Assembly (NCBI RefSeq): GCF_024172095.1
Contig: NZ_JAMZDX010000004.1
Coordinates: 248,001-312,000, forward strand
DNA: 64,000 bases
Direction of reading: 5' to 3'
DNA from: Kitasatospora cinereorecta
Lineage (GTDB): Bacteria > Actinomycetota > Actinomycetes > Streptomycetales > Streptomycetaceae
This document shows positions 1 through 7,893 of the stretch, in pieces; the stretch's first letter is position 1, and every line of letters begins with the position of its first letter. The notes under the pieces were generated by a model, which saw nothing but the letters and a program-made list of their open reading frames with translations, had not been told where the DNA came from and did no database searches. Made by a program: the position numbers and the translations under genes.

Positions 1-773
1 GCCTGGGCGAGGCCGCCGACGAGGACACCACCACCTACCCGGGCTACCTGCGCGCCCTGGAGTCCCGGCGCCGGTACTTCGTCGCGCACGGCGCCACCTC
101 CGCCGACCACAGCCACCCGGATGTCCGCACCGACCCGCTCGACCCGGCCACCGCCGCCCGGATCCACGCCGCCGCCCTGGCAGGCACGGCCACGGCGGCC
201 GAGTGCACCGCCTTCCGCCGCCACATGCTGCTGGAGATGGCCCGGATGTCCTGCGAGGACGGGCTGGTGATGACCCTCCACCCGGGCATCCGCCGCAACC
301 ACCACACCCCGACGCTCCATCGCTTCGGCCCGGACACCGGCCACGACATCCCGGTCCGCGTCGAGTTCACCGACGCCCTGCGTCCGCTGCTGGAGCGCTA
401 CGGCACCGCGCCCGGCTTCCAGCTGATCCTGTTCACCGTGGACGAGAGCGTCCTCTCCCGCGAGATCGCCCCGCTCGCCGGGTTCTACCCATCGGTGTTC
501 GCGGGCGCGCCGTGGTGGTTCCTGGACGCCCCCGACGCGATCCGCCGCGCCCGCCGGGCGGTCACCGAGACGGCCGGCTTCACCCGCACCTCCGGCTTCG
601 TCGACGACACCCGTGCCTTCTGCTCCGTCCCGGCCCGCCACGACATGTCCCGCCGCCTCGACTGCGGCCTGCTCGCCGAACTCGTCGCCGAGCACCGCCT
701 CGACGAGGACGAAGCCTTCGCCACCGCCCGCGACCTGGTCGACGCGATCCCCCGAAAGGCGTTCAAGCTCTGA
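1..773 (+). CDS. uxaC: Uronate (glucuronate) isomerase, C-terminal part
   Basis: The gene runs in from the left edge in frame 3 and stops with TGA at 771-773, so only the C-terminal ~256 residues are visible. UxaC interconverts D-glucuronate and D-fructuronate (or galacturonate and tagaturonate) in uronic acid catabolism. The visible part carries the family-typical stretches TSADHSHPD, FTVDESVLSREIAPLAGFYP, GAPWWFLDAPDAIRR and DDTRAFCSVPARHDMSRR, all characteristic of the metal-dependent amidohydrolase-like TIM barrel. The neighbouring alpha-L-fucosidase (convergent) suggests a plant or mucin sugar utilisation context, which is inference. The start and any upstream operon partners lie outside the window. 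Confidence 0.93.
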   Translation, partial: LGEAADEDTTTYPGYLRALESRRRYFVAHGATSADHSHPDVRTDPLDPATAARIHAAALAGTATAAECTAFRRHMLLEMARMSCEDGLVMTLHPGIRRNHHTPTLHRFGPDTGHDIPVRVEFTDALRPLLERYGTAPGFQLILFTVDESVLSREIAPLAGFYPSVFAGAPWWFLDAPDAIRRARRAVTETAGFTRTSGFVDDTRAFCSVPARHDMSRRLDCGLLAELVAEHRLDEDEAFATARDLVDAIPRKAFKL

Positions 774-848
774 CCCACCCGCCCGTCGGGGCCCGCCTCC
801 CTGCCGGGAGCCCGCCCACCGGCCGGCTGACCGCCGGCGCAGGCCGGT

Positions 849-2120
849 TCACTGCCGTCCGCGCCCCCGGTAGAGGTCGAGGTCGTCGGAGAGTTCGACG
901 GCGAGGACGGTCGCGTACTCGTCGAGGTCCGCGGCGCCCGGAGCGTCGATCCAGGTGATGCCCGGCACCTCCCCGTGGCCGCCCGTGACGTGGTGGCCGA
1001 GCTCCGTTCCGGAGCCCAGCACGGACACCCGCTTCACCGGTGTGCGCAGTCCCTTGAGTGCGACGTACTCGCGGGGGATGTCGGGGCAGATCAGGTAGAG
1101 CGTGCGGCGGTCGGCGGAGAGGGTGCTCGGGCCGTGGTGGTGGCCGGGCGGCAGTCCGGCATCGGTGCCGTGGACGGCCGCGTCGTGCCGGGCGATCCAC
1201 GCGCCGAGTCCCTCGAGCCGCTCGGCCTGCTCCGCCGGGATCGTCCCGTCCTCCCTCGGGCCCACTCCGAGCAGCAGGTTCCCACCCATGCCGATGGTCT
1301 CGGTGAAGTAGCGGACCAGCTGACGCACGCTCTTGTGATTCCCGTCGGCGTGCTGGTGGCCCCAGGAGTCGTTGACCGTCAAGCAGAGCTCCCAGGGCCC
1401 GTCGGGCGCCCGAACGGGCAGCCCCTGCTCGGGGGTGGCGTAGTCGCCGCGGGAGAGCATCCGGGCGTTGAGGACGGTGTCCGGCCCCGAGGCCGAGATC
1501 AACTCGGCCAGCGCGTCAATGCCCCACTGCTCCTCGCTGCGCTCCCACTCACCGTCGAACCACAGCAGGTCTGGGCGGTAGCGGTCCATCAACTCGGCCA
1601 CCTGTCCGTCCCGGTAGGCGAGATAGCGGCGCCAGGCCGCCGGATCCTCCCGTCCGTCGACCGGCACGACCAGGGGGTGGGTCCGCGCGTGCTCCTCGCG
1701 GGACCCGGGGTACGACACGCTCGCGTAGTCCGGGTGGTTCCAGTCCGAATGGGAGTAGTACAGGCCCACCCGGAGGCCGGCACCGCGCACCGCGTCCACG
1801 AATCCCCGGACCAGGTCCCGGCCCGCGGGCGTGCGCCGGGCGACGTCGAGCCCGCCGTGGTCGCTGTCCCACAGGGCGACGCCGTCGTGGTGGCGGGCGG
1901 TGAGGACGGCGTAGCGAGCCCCGGCCCTGGCGAAGAGCGCAGCCCATGACGCGGGGTCGTAGTGGGCGGCGGTGAAGCCGTCGAGCTGCGCCATGTAGCG
2001 CTCGCGGGTGACCTGTCCGCTGTAGAACGCCCAGGATTCCGGCACGCCGTCGACGGCATAGATCCCGTAGTGGATGAAGATGCCGAGCTTGGCATCGGTG
2101 AACCAGGGCTGCATGGGCAC
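849..2120 (-). CDS. Alpha-L-fucosidase, GH29 family
   Basis: A ~423-residue glycoside hydrolase that would release terminal L-fucose from oligosaccharides. It begins with the GH29 signature WFTDAKLGIFIHYGIYAVDGVPESW and contains RYAVLTARHHDG, LRVGLYYSHSDW and DLLWFDGEW, whose Asp is the expected nucleophile. The GNLLLGVGPREDGTIP segment is also typical. No signal peptide is visible, so it is probably cytoplasmic and acts on imported oligosaccharides. A GTG at 2120 with GGAG seven bases upstream fits better than the ATG at 2114, where the spacing is 13. It is divergent from the AraC regulator at 2241, the obvious candidate regulator. The large ORF extending upstream to 3059 is not coding on this strand. 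Confidence 0.92.
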   Translation of the reverse strand: MPMQPWFTDAKLGIFIHYGIYAVDGVPESWAFYSGQVTRERYMAQLDGFTAAHYDPASWAALFARAGARYAVLTARHHDGVALWDSDHGGLDVARRTPAGRDLVRGFVDAVRGAGLRVGLYYSHSDWNHPDYASVSYPGSREEHARTHPLVVPVDGREDPAAWRRYLAYRDGQVAELMDRYRPDLLWFDGEWERSEEQWGIDALAELISASGPDTVLNARMLSRGDYATPEQGLPVRAPDGPWELCLTVNDSWGHQHADGNHKSVRQLVRYFTETIGMGGNLLLGVGPREDGTIPAEQAERLEGLGAWIARHDAAVHGTDAGLPPGHHHGPSTLSADRRTLYLICPDIPREYVALKGLRTPVKRVSVLGSGTELGHHVTGGHGEVPGITWIDAPGAADLDEYATVLAVELSDDLDLYRGRGRQ

Positions 2121-2240
2121 GAGGATGCTCCGGGGGGTGCGGCACCAGCGGGAAGGCCGGTGGTCGGATATCTGCAGCCTAGGATCGACAGGGGCATCGC
2201 CACATGGGTCCGATTCACCCAGTTCTGGTAATTTTTCACC
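2121..2240. promoter_or_regulatory. Divergent promoter region between fucosidase and AraC genes
   Basis: This 120-bp gap must hold both promoters. TAATTT at 2229-2234 lies six bases before the AraC ATG with no ribosome binding site, which suggests a leaderless AraC transcript. A small dyad GGT...ACC (2227-2240) overlaps it. The fucosidase side has a GGAG ribosome binding site just before its GTG. Confidence 0.45.
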
Positions 2241-3008
2241 ATGGCCGAGCCCCTGTGCGCAGATGTTTTCCTCGATGCTCCGCCGCTCGTGGCACAGCTC
2301 GGGGTCGGTGTGCACGGCACGGCGGTCGACCGGGAGGTCTTCCGGCTGCCCGGGCTCTGGCAGCTCCATCTGTACCGTTACCGGGCCCGGGTGATCATCG
2401 ACGGGACGGTGCACGAGGTCCGTCCCAACTGGGTGACCCTGACTCCGCCGGGCTCGGTCGTGGAGTTCCATTACCGGGGCCGGTCCGAGCACGTGTATGC
2501 GCACTTCGAGACGGAGGAGGTGGGCGAGCCGCGTCGGGTCCCGGTGGCGCAGGACTTGTCGGTGGACGCTCCGCACCTGGCGGACGCACTCTCGCGGGCC
2601 GTGGCCGCCCACCCGCGCACGCCGAGGCGCGCTTCGGCGGAGCTGTGGACTGTGCTGTGGTCCATCGCCGAGTCGGCGGCGGCGCGCTCGGACGGGCCTC
2701 ACCCGGCGGTCGCCACGGCGCTGGCGTACATCGAGGCGAACCTCGCCGGGCCACTGACCGTCCCCGGGATCGCCCGGGAGGCGGGGGTTTCGCACAACCA
2801 TCTCACCCGCCTGTTCCGTGCCGAGCTCGATACGACCGTGGTCGGCCACCTGCGCCGCCGCCGGCTCGAGGTCGCCCGCCACCTGCTGCGCAACTCGACC
2901 CTGTCGATCCACGCCGTCGCCACTCAGGTGGGAATCCCGGACCTTCAGGCGTTCAACAAGGCGTGCCGACGCGAATTCGGGGCTTCCCCGCGGGCGTTGC
3001 GCCCGTAA
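2241..3008 (+). CDS. AraC family transcriptional regulator
   Basis: A 255-residue one-component regulator. Residues 1-120 form an N-terminal cupin-like sensing part. The C-terminal ~100 residues hold the double helix-turn-helix of AraC/XylS proteins: GPLTVPGIAREAGVSHNHLTRLFRAE is the first HTH and STLSIHAVATQVGIPDLQAFNKACRREFG the second, ending with the usual SPRALR. It is divergently transcribed from the GH29 fucosidase with 120 bp between them, so it probably senses a sugar released by, or feeding, that enzyme (inference). No ribosome binding site precedes the ATG; a TAATTT box ends seven bases before it, so the mRNA may be leaderless. Confidence 0.9.
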   Translation: MAEPLCADVFLDAPPLVAQLGVGVHGTAVDREVFRLPGLWQLHLYRYRARVIIDGTVHEVRPNWVTLTPPGSVVEFHYRGRSEHVYAHFETEEVGEPRRVPVAQDLSVDAPHLADALSRAVAAHPRTPRRASAELWTVLWSIAESAAARSDGPHPAVATALAYIEANLAGPLTVPGIAREAGVSHNHLTRLFRAELDTTVVGHLRRRRLEVARHLLRNSTLSIHAVATQVGIPDLQAFNKACRREFGASPRALRP

Positions 3009-3101
3009 AGACGGTGTGTCGGCTTCGGCCGCCGGCACCCGCGCGGCGCGGTGCGACACTCCGCCGGATCACCGGAGGGCGGGCGTCCGGCGGATGCGCC
3101 G

Positions 3102-4703
3102 TCAGCCGTCCACCAGCACGCCCGGGTTGAGGATCCCGTGCGGGTCGAGCGCCCGCTTGGCGGCGCCCAGCGCGAGCGCGAAGTGCTGCGGGCGCTGGCG
3201 GTCGTACGCCGGGCGGTGGTCGCGGCCGACGGCGTGGTGGTGGGTGATGGTGGCCCGGTGGCGGTGGAGTACGTCGGCGGCGACGGCCTTGAGCTCGTCC
3301 CAGACGGCGAGTTCGTCGCCCGGGCGGCCGCCGGCGATCACCGTGAAGTACGGGGCGGCGCCGTCGGGATAGACGTGGGTGAGGCGGCAGTTGATCAGGG
3401 CGGGGTGGCCGGTGGCCCGGCTCGCGGCGGCGCCGAGCTCGCTCCGGACGTCGGCGATCAGCGCGGGGATGCGGTCCCAGGTGGCGGCGGTCTCGAAGGT
3501 CTCCACGACGGCGCCCATCCGGGCCAGTCCGTCGCGCAGGTAGGGCATCCGCAGGAAGGCGGACCGCCAGGCGCGCACCGCGCCGTCGTCGGCGGTGCCG
3601 GACGCCGCCTCCGGGCCGGGGCGCCCGCCGTGGGCGCGGGCCAGGTCCACGGCGAGGGCGAGCCGGTCCTCCACCGGTGCGGTGGCGGACTCGAAGCCGA
3701 GGACGAGGACCGCCGACCCGTCCGCGGACGCCCCGGCGAGCGCGGCCTCCCCGGCGTCCAGCAGGCGGCAGTTGGCGGGCAGCAGGTCCGACTGCGCGAT
3801 GTCGCGCACGGCGCGCAGCGCGGCGTCGAGACCGGTGAAGGCGACCGAGGCGGACGCCTTGTGGCGGGGGCGTTCCTGCAGCCGGATCCAGGCCCGGGTG
3901 ATCACCCCGAGCGCGCCCTCGGAGCCGAGGAAGAGCCGGTCGGGCGACGGCCCGGCGCCGGAGGAGGGCAGGCGCCATGACTCGTCGGTCCCGGCGGGGG
4001 TGACCACCCGCAGCGCCTGGGTGAACTCGTCGATGCGGGTCCGGCCGGTCGCGTAGTGGCCGCCGGCCCGGGTGGCGAGCCAGCCGCCGAGCGTGGAGAA
4101 CTCGAAGCTCTGCGGGAAGTGGCGCAGGGTCAGGCCGTGCGGCCGGACCCGGTCCTCCAGGTCGGGGCCGAGGATTCCGGCCTGGACGAGGGCGGCGCGG
4201 CCGTCGGCATCGACCTCCAGGACGCGGTCCATGGCGGTCAGGTCGAGGGAGAGTACCGCCCGGTGCTCGTCGCCGCGGTACTCGACGCCGCCGACGACCG
4301 AGGACCCGCCGCCGTACGGGACCACCGCCACCCGCTGCTCGCCCGCCCACTCCAGCAGCTCGGCCACGTCCCGGTCGCGGCGGGGGAACGCGACCAGGTC
4401 GGGGATCCGTCCCGGCCGGCCGCGCAGGGCCCGGACGACGTCGCGGTACGCCTTGCCCATCGCGTGTGCGGCGCGCGGGCCGGGATCCGCGGTGACCAGC
4501 GGCGCCAGGCTTCCCGGCGGCTCGACGGCGGGGCGGCCGATCCGCAGGTCGGCCACCTCGGGCTGCGGGAGGGGGCGGGCCAGGGTGCCGGGGACCAGGG
4601 CGCCCATGGCCGTGCACTCGGCGTCGTCGGGGTGGGCGTCGGCCCATCCCCAGCCCCACCAGGAGCGGGTACGGGACGGGCGGGGCGCGGCTCCTGCGGT
4701 CAT
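3102..4703 (-). CDS. FAD-binding oxidase, alkyl-DHAP-synthase-like
   Basis: A 533-residue flavoprotein of the vanillyl-alcohol-oxidase fold. The FAD (PCMH) domain lies at about residues 110-290 with AVVPYGGGSSVVGGVE, and FRPQSFEFSTLGGW-type and LFLGSEGALGVITRA elements (here HFPQSFEFSTLGGW). The C-terminal cap includes ATITHHHAVGRDHRP, matching the histidine-rich active-site loop of alkyldihydroxyacetonephosphate synthases, and ends NPGVL. In eukaryotes this family makes ether lipids; the actinobacterial role is not established, so the substrate is unknown. The ribosome binding site GGAAGG sits seven bases before the ATG. It is divergent from a TetR gene across an 82-bp gap containing two operator-like palindromes, so repression by that TetR is likely. 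Confidence 0.85.
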   Translation of the reverse strand: MTAGAAPRPSRTRSWWGWGWADAHPDDAECTAMGALVPGTLARPLPQPEVADLRIGRPAVEPPGSLAPLVTADPGPRAAHAMGKAYRDVVRALRGRPGRIPDLVAFPRRDRDVAELLEWAGEQRVAVVPYGGGSSVVGGVEYRGDEHRAVLSLDLTAMDRVLEVDADGRAALVQAGILGPDLEDRVRPHGLTLRHFPQSFEFSTLGGWLATRAGGHYATGRTRIDEFTQALRVVTPAGTDESWRLPSSGAGPSPDRLFLGSEGALGVITRAWIRLQERPRHKASASVAFTGLDAALRAVRDIAQSDLLPANCRLLDAGEAALAGASADGSAVLVLGFESATAPVEDRLALAVDLARAHGGRPGPEAASGTADDGAVRAWRSAFLRMPYLRDGLARMGAVVETFETAATWDRIPALIADVRSELGAAASRATGHPALINCRLTHVYPDGAAPYFTVIAGGRPGDELAVWDELKAVAADVLHRHRATITHHHAVGRDHRPAYDRQRPQHFALALGAAKRALDPHGILNPGVLVDG

Positions 4704-4746
4704 GGCGGGACCTTCCGACGGCTGCGACGGCTACGGCGACATGAAC

Positions 4747-4775
4747 TTACCGATTGGTAAATTACCGTAGGGTAA
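4747..4775. promoter_or_regulatory. Tandem TTACC-N4-GGTAA operator
   Basis: Two 14-bp palindromes, TTACC-GATT-GGTAA (4747-4760) and TTACC-GTAG-GGTAA (4762-4775), are separated by one base, giving a 15-bp repeat. They fill the gap between the AGPS-like oxidase and the divergent TetR gene and abut the TAAGAT box (4773-4778) of the TetR promoter. This is the expected arrangement for autoregulation with two repressor dimers. Confidence 0.75.
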
Positions 4776-4785
4776 GATCCATGGC

Positions 4786-5484
4786 ATGGCAATGCCTCCC
4801 TCCCGCCGAGCGGGAACCAGCCGAGCGGGAACCAGCCGAGCGGGGACCAAGGGCGTACCGCGCGCCGACCGCGAACAGCAGATCCTCGCCGCCGCCACCG
4901 AGGAGTTCGGCCTGCGCGGATACGACGCCACCTCGCTCGCCGCCGTCGCGGCGCGCGTCGGAGTCACCAAGACCCTGCTGCACCAGTACTTCGGCCCCAA
5001 ACAGGACCTCTACCTCGCCTGCCTGAACGCCGTCGGCGACCGGCTCCTCGCCGCCATCCGCACCGCCATGGCCGACGGCGGCGCCACCGGCCCGCACACC
5101 CCCCTGCGCGTGCTCCACTCACTCTTCACCGCCCTCGAAGGACAGCGCGAAGCCTGGTTCGTCCTGTACGACACCTCCCTGCCCCCCGACAGCGAACCCG
5201 CCCGCCGCGCCGCCCACTACCGCGCCGCCATCGACACACTCGCCGAGACCGGCAGCCTCGACGTCCTCCGCCGCTCCGGCCCGGCCCACAGCCCGGACGC
5301 GGACCACCTCGGCGCGGACCCGCTCGACAGGGACCTGCTCGCGTACGCCTGGCGCGGCCTGGCCACCACCCTGGTCCGCTGGTGGATCAGGCACCCCGAC
5401 GAGTCCGTGGACGCCATGACCCGCCGCTGCGCCCGGCTCTTCACCACCGCCCGCACCGCCCTCGCCCCCGACCCCGACGCGTGA
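4786..5484 (+). CDS. TetR family transcriptional regulator
   Basis: A 232-residue repressor. The TetR HTH lies at about residues 28-75 (REQQILAAATEEFGLRGYDATSLAAVAARVGVTKTLLHQYFGPKQDLYLA), followed by a helical ligand domain. The N-terminus before the HTH is unusual: three near-identical 15-bp repeats (4806-4850) encode RAGTS-RAGTS-RAGTK. The ATG at 4786 has no ribosome binding site; TAAGAT ends eight bases upstream, so translation may be leaderless. It probably represses the divergent flavoprotein and itself through the tandem palindromes at 4747-4775. A downstream start after the repeat cannot be excluded. Confidence 0.88.
   Translation: MAMPPSRRAGTSRAGTSRAGTKGVPRADREQQILAAATEEFGLRGYDATSLAAVAARVGVTKTLLHQYFGPKQDLYLACLNAVGDRLLAAIRTAMADGGATGPHTPLRVLHSLFTALEGQREAWFVLYDTSLPPDSEPARRAAHYRAAIDTLAETGSLDVLRRSGPAHSPDADHLGADPLDRDLLAYAWRGLATTLVRWWIRHPDESVDAMTRRCARLFTTARTALAPDPDA
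4806..4850 (+). repeat. 15-bp tandem repeat, three copies, inside TetR gene
   Basis: CCGAGCGGGAACCAG occurs at 4806-4820 and 4821-4835, with a two-mismatch third copy at 4836-4850. The period is a multiple of three, so copy-number changes keep frame and only alter the length of the disordered N-terminus of the TetR protein. Confidence 0.85.
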
Positions 5485-5499
5485 CCCCTGCGGCCCGGC

Positions 5500-5537
5500 C
5501 CGTGCCGCACGCCCCGGATCCGGAGCATGCGGCACGG
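5500..5537. terminator. Bidirectional hairpin between convergent TetR and OYE genes
   Basis: CCGTGCCGCA (5500-5509) pairs with TGCGGCACGG (5528-5537). The loop itself contains the palindrome CCGGATCCGG. It sits between two convergent stops (5484 and 5546), so it can end both transcripts. Confidence 0.65.
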
Positions 5538-5545
5538 ACGGAGCG

Positions 5546-6616
5546 TCAGGCCGCGAGCGTCGGGTAGTCGATGTACCCGCGGTGGTCGCCGCCGTAGAAG
5601 GTGGACTGGTCCGGGGTGTTGAACGGCCCGTCCGCGGCGAGGCGGGCGGGGAGGTCGGGGTTGGCCAGGAACAGGGCGCCGAAGGCGATCACGTCCGCGG
5701 TGCCGTCCTCGATCAGGGCCAGCGCCTCCGGGCCGGTAGTGGCCGGATGGGTGAAGGGGTTGAGCACGAAGGCGCCCGGCCAGGCCTTGCGCAGCGAGAG
5801 CGTCAGGTCGCGGTCCGGCCCCTCCAGCACGTGCAGGTAGGCCAGGTCCAGGCCGGCCAGCCGCTCCACCAGGGCGGGGTAGACCTCGCCCGGGTTGTCC
5901 TCGGCGATGTCGTTGTACGGGTTCCCGGGCGAGATCCGCAGGCCGACCCGCTCGCCGCCGATGGCGTCGGCCACGGCGGTGGCGACCTCGACGGCGAACC
6001 GGATCCGGCGTTCCGTGTCGCCGCCCCAGCCGTCGGTACGCCGGTTGGAGTTGGGAGCGAGGAACTGGTGGATGAGATAACCGTTGGCGCCGTGGATCTC
6101 GACGCCGTCGAAGCCGGCCTCGATCGCGTTGCGGGCGGCGGTGGCGTAGTCGGCGACGGTGCGCAGGATCGCGTCCTCGCTCAGCTCCGCCGGCTCGACG
6201 AACTGCTTCGGCCCCTCACTCGTGTAGACCTGACCCTGGGCGGCGACCGGCGACGGGCCGACCGGCACCAGCCCGTCGGGCAGCAGGTCGGGGTGGCCGA
6301 TCCGGCCGGTGTGCATCAGCTGCGCGAAGATCACGCCGCCCTCGCGGTGCACGGCTTCGGTCACCTTTCGCCACGCCCGCACCTGACCCTCGGTGTGCAG
6401 GCCCGGGGTGTCGGGGTAGCCCTGGCCGACGGCCGACGGCTGGATGCCCTCGCTGACGATCAGCCCGGCGCTCGCACGCTGCGCGTAGTAGGTGGCCGTC
6501 AGGTCCGTCGGCTCGGCGGCGGGGCCGTGGGCGCGGCTGCGCGTCATGGGGGCCATCGCAATCCGGTTGGCCAGGTGGCGGCCGCCGACGACGATCGGGT
6601 CGAATGCTGTGGTCAT
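5546..6616 (-). CDS. Alkene reductase, Old Yellow Enzyme family
   Basis: A 356-residue FMN-dependent NAD(P)H:flavin oxidoreductase that reduces activated C=C bonds. OYE hallmarks are visible: NRIAMAPMTRSRA near the N-terminus, YYAQRASAGLIVSEG, GVIFAQLMHTGRI, GFDGVEIHGANGYLIHQFL with the substrate-binding H-x-x-N pair, and RTDGWGGDTERRIRF. The ATG at 6616 is preceded by GAGGAAGAG. A 24-bp palindrome at 6643-6666 lies in its promoter region. The divergent MarR gene at 6806 is the nearest regulator and may sense electrophiles or quinones, which fits the usual stress role of this family (inference). Confidence 0.93.
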   Translation of the reverse strand: MTTAFDPIVVGGRHLANRIAMAPMTRSRAHGPAAEPTDLTATYYAQRASAGLIVSEGIQPSAVGQGYPDTPGLHTEGQVRAWRKVTEAVHREGGVIFAQLMHTGRIGHPDLLPDGLVPVGPSPVAAQGQVYTSEGPKQFVEPAELSEDAILRTVADYATAARNAIEAGFDGVEIHGANGYLIHQFLAPNSNRRTDGWGGDTERRIRFAVEVATAVADAIGGERVGLRISPGNPYNDIAEDNPGEVYPALVERLAGLDLAYLHVLEGPDRDLTLSLRKAWPGAFVLNPFTHPATTGPEALALIEDGTADVIAFGALFLANPDLPARLAADGPFNTPDQSTFYGGDHRGYIDYPTLAA

Positions 6617-6642
6617 GGTCTCTTCCTCACGCACGATGAGCG

Positions 6643-6666
6643 ATTTACCTGTCCGAACAGGTAAAT
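6643..6666. promoter_or_regulatory. 24-bp palindromic operator upstream of OYE gene
   Basis: ATTTACCTGT (6643-6652) and ACAGGTAAAT (6657-6666) form a perfect inverted repeat around CCGA. It lies 26 bp upstream of the OYE start codon and probably overlaps its -10 region. The ACCTGT-N4-ACAGGT core looks more like a TetR than a MarR site, although the adjacent regulator is MarR. Confidence 0.7.
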
Positions 6667-6775
6667 CCGCGGACCCATTCCACGCCACCACTGTGACCCA
6701 CATCACATGCCGTGACCTGCCTGGATGTGTCGACGTGACGAGCTGTCGCGATGCAGGCACGACCTGGCGCTACCG

Positions 6776-6791
6776 TTGACTGATCGATCAA
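6776..6791. promoter_or_regulatory. Dyad in MarR promoter
   Basis: TTGACTGATCGATCAA (6776-6791) contains the perfect palindrome TGATCGATCA (6781-6790) directly before the GGAAG ribosome binding site of the MarR gene. It is a plausible autoregulatory site; binding is inferred only. Confidence 0.4.
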
Positions 6792-6805
6792 GGAAGTGAG
6801 ACCTG

Positions 6806-7336
6806 ATGACCCAGCCCACCCCGAACGCCCCTGGCGCCCCGGGCGGACCCACCGGCGCCAGCGTCCCGGTCCCGGCCGCAGCCGCTGGCGGTCCCATCAG
6901 CCACGCGATCTTCCGACTCGCCCGCCTCCACCGCATGTACGCGGGACAGCTCCTGCGCCGCGTCGGCCTCCACCCCGGCCAGGAGCTGGTGATGATGCAC
7001 CTGTGGGAACTCGGCCCGCAGCGCCAGACCGACCTGATCCGCCTGCTCGACTCCGACGCGGCCACCATGACCCGTACCGTCCAGCGCCTGGAGCAGGCCG
7101 GCTTCGTCCGCCGCCGCCCCTCCCCCACCGACCGCCGGGCCTCCCTCGTCGAACCCACCGCCGCCAGCCAGGCCCTGCGCATCGAGGTCGAACAGGCCTG
7201 GAGCCGCCTCGAAGACCTGGTGACCGCGGGCCTGTCCACCGACGAGCAGGCCGCCGCCCTGCACACCCTGGAGCGCCTCGAACAGAACCTCGCCCACGCC
7301 GCCGGTGACCCGACCTGCCCCGACGGCGGATGCTAG
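6806..7336 (+). CDS. MarR family transcriptional regulator
   Basis: A 176-residue winged-helix regulator. After a proline/alanine-rich ~30-residue leader the MarR core starts at ISHAIFRLARLHRMYAGQLLRRVGLHPGQELVMMHL. It continues with the recognition part RQTDLIRLLDSDAATMTRTVQRLEQAGFVRRRPSPTDRRASLVEPT, where the DRRA wing signature is clear. The ATG follows GGAAGTGAG. It is divergent from the OYE-type alkene reductase across 189 bp and is the likely local regulator of that gene; target binding has not been shown. The third codon bias is normal for the region. Confidence 0.92.
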   Translation: MTQPTPNAPGAPGGPTGASVPVPAAAAGGPISHAIFRLARLHRMYAGQLLRRVGLHPGQELVMMHLWELGPQRQTDLIRLLDSDAATMTRTVQRLEQAGFVRRRPSPTDRRASLVEPTAASQALRIEVEQAWSRLEDLVTAGLSTDEQAAALHTLERLEQNLAHAAGDPTCPDGGC

Positions 7337-7452
7337 GAACCGCCCGGCCATGCGACTGTCTCCTGAGCTGCTCGCCGCCGGAGAAGCCGACAGCCAGGCC
7401 GCCCGCGTGCGCAAAGGATCGCGGCGGGCGGCCGCCGGCCAGAACTCGGCAA

Positions 7453-7893
7453 CTACTCGACAGTGATGTCTTCGTAGGTGATCGTCACCTGTTCCGTCGC
7501 TGGCCCGGACTCGGAGGCTCCAAGCGACGGTCCCTCCCAGCGGGACGCCCAGGCGTTGCTGAGGTGAATGCGGCGGACCGTCTGCGCCTTCGCATCCTTC
7601 AACGCGATCGTGATGTTCTGGCGGGCAGCGTCGAGGTCGGCGTTGACCAGAGTGGCCTTGATCCAGTCGGTGAACGCGGTGCTCTTGTCCATGCCACGAG
7701 TGATCGTGATCTCACCGCTCTTGCGCGCCCCCGGCTGCTTGCGAACAAGCAGCTCACCGGTCGGTGAGACCTGCCGCACCTCGACGACGTCCTGCTCCAG
7801 TTGCAGCCCCGATACGGACTGAACGGTCTCAACCTGAAACTTGCCCAACTCGATGGCAAAGGTGCTGCTGCTGAACGAGTCACCGGTCAACAC
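7453..7893 (-). CDS. Orphan contractile-tail tube protein (phage T4 gp19 / CIS inner-tube family)
   Basis: A 146-residue protein matching the tail-tube family of contractile phages and contractile injection systems. It shows the typical order: FAIELGKFQVETVQSVSGLQLEQD, then VEVRQ, VRKQPGARKSGEITITRGMD, a DWIK helix, RRIHLSNAWASRWEGPSLG and the closing TEQVTITYEDI. Tube monomers stack into the inner needle of these machines. I chose GTG at 7893 because GGGAGG lies eight bases upstream and the length then fits the family; an ATG at 7938 has poorly spaced GGAGG. No sheath, baseplate, spike, ATPase or other tail gene is present in the window, so it stands alone. Its third-position GC looks lower than its neighbours, suggesting transfer. 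Confidence 0.82.
   Translation of the reverse strand: MLTGDSFSSSTFAIELGKFQVETVQSVSGLQLEQDVVEVRQVSPTGELLVRKQPGARKSGEITITRGMDKSTAFTDWIKATLVNADLDAARQNITIALKDAKAQTVRRIHLSNAWASRWEGPSLGASESGPATEQVTITYEDITVE

Noticed and set aside
849..3059. A 736-residue minus-strand frame spanning the fucosidase and the AraC gene
   Set aside because: Only the part up to ~2120 encodes the fucosidase; the rest lies antisense to a clear AraC gene on the other strand and has no family features.
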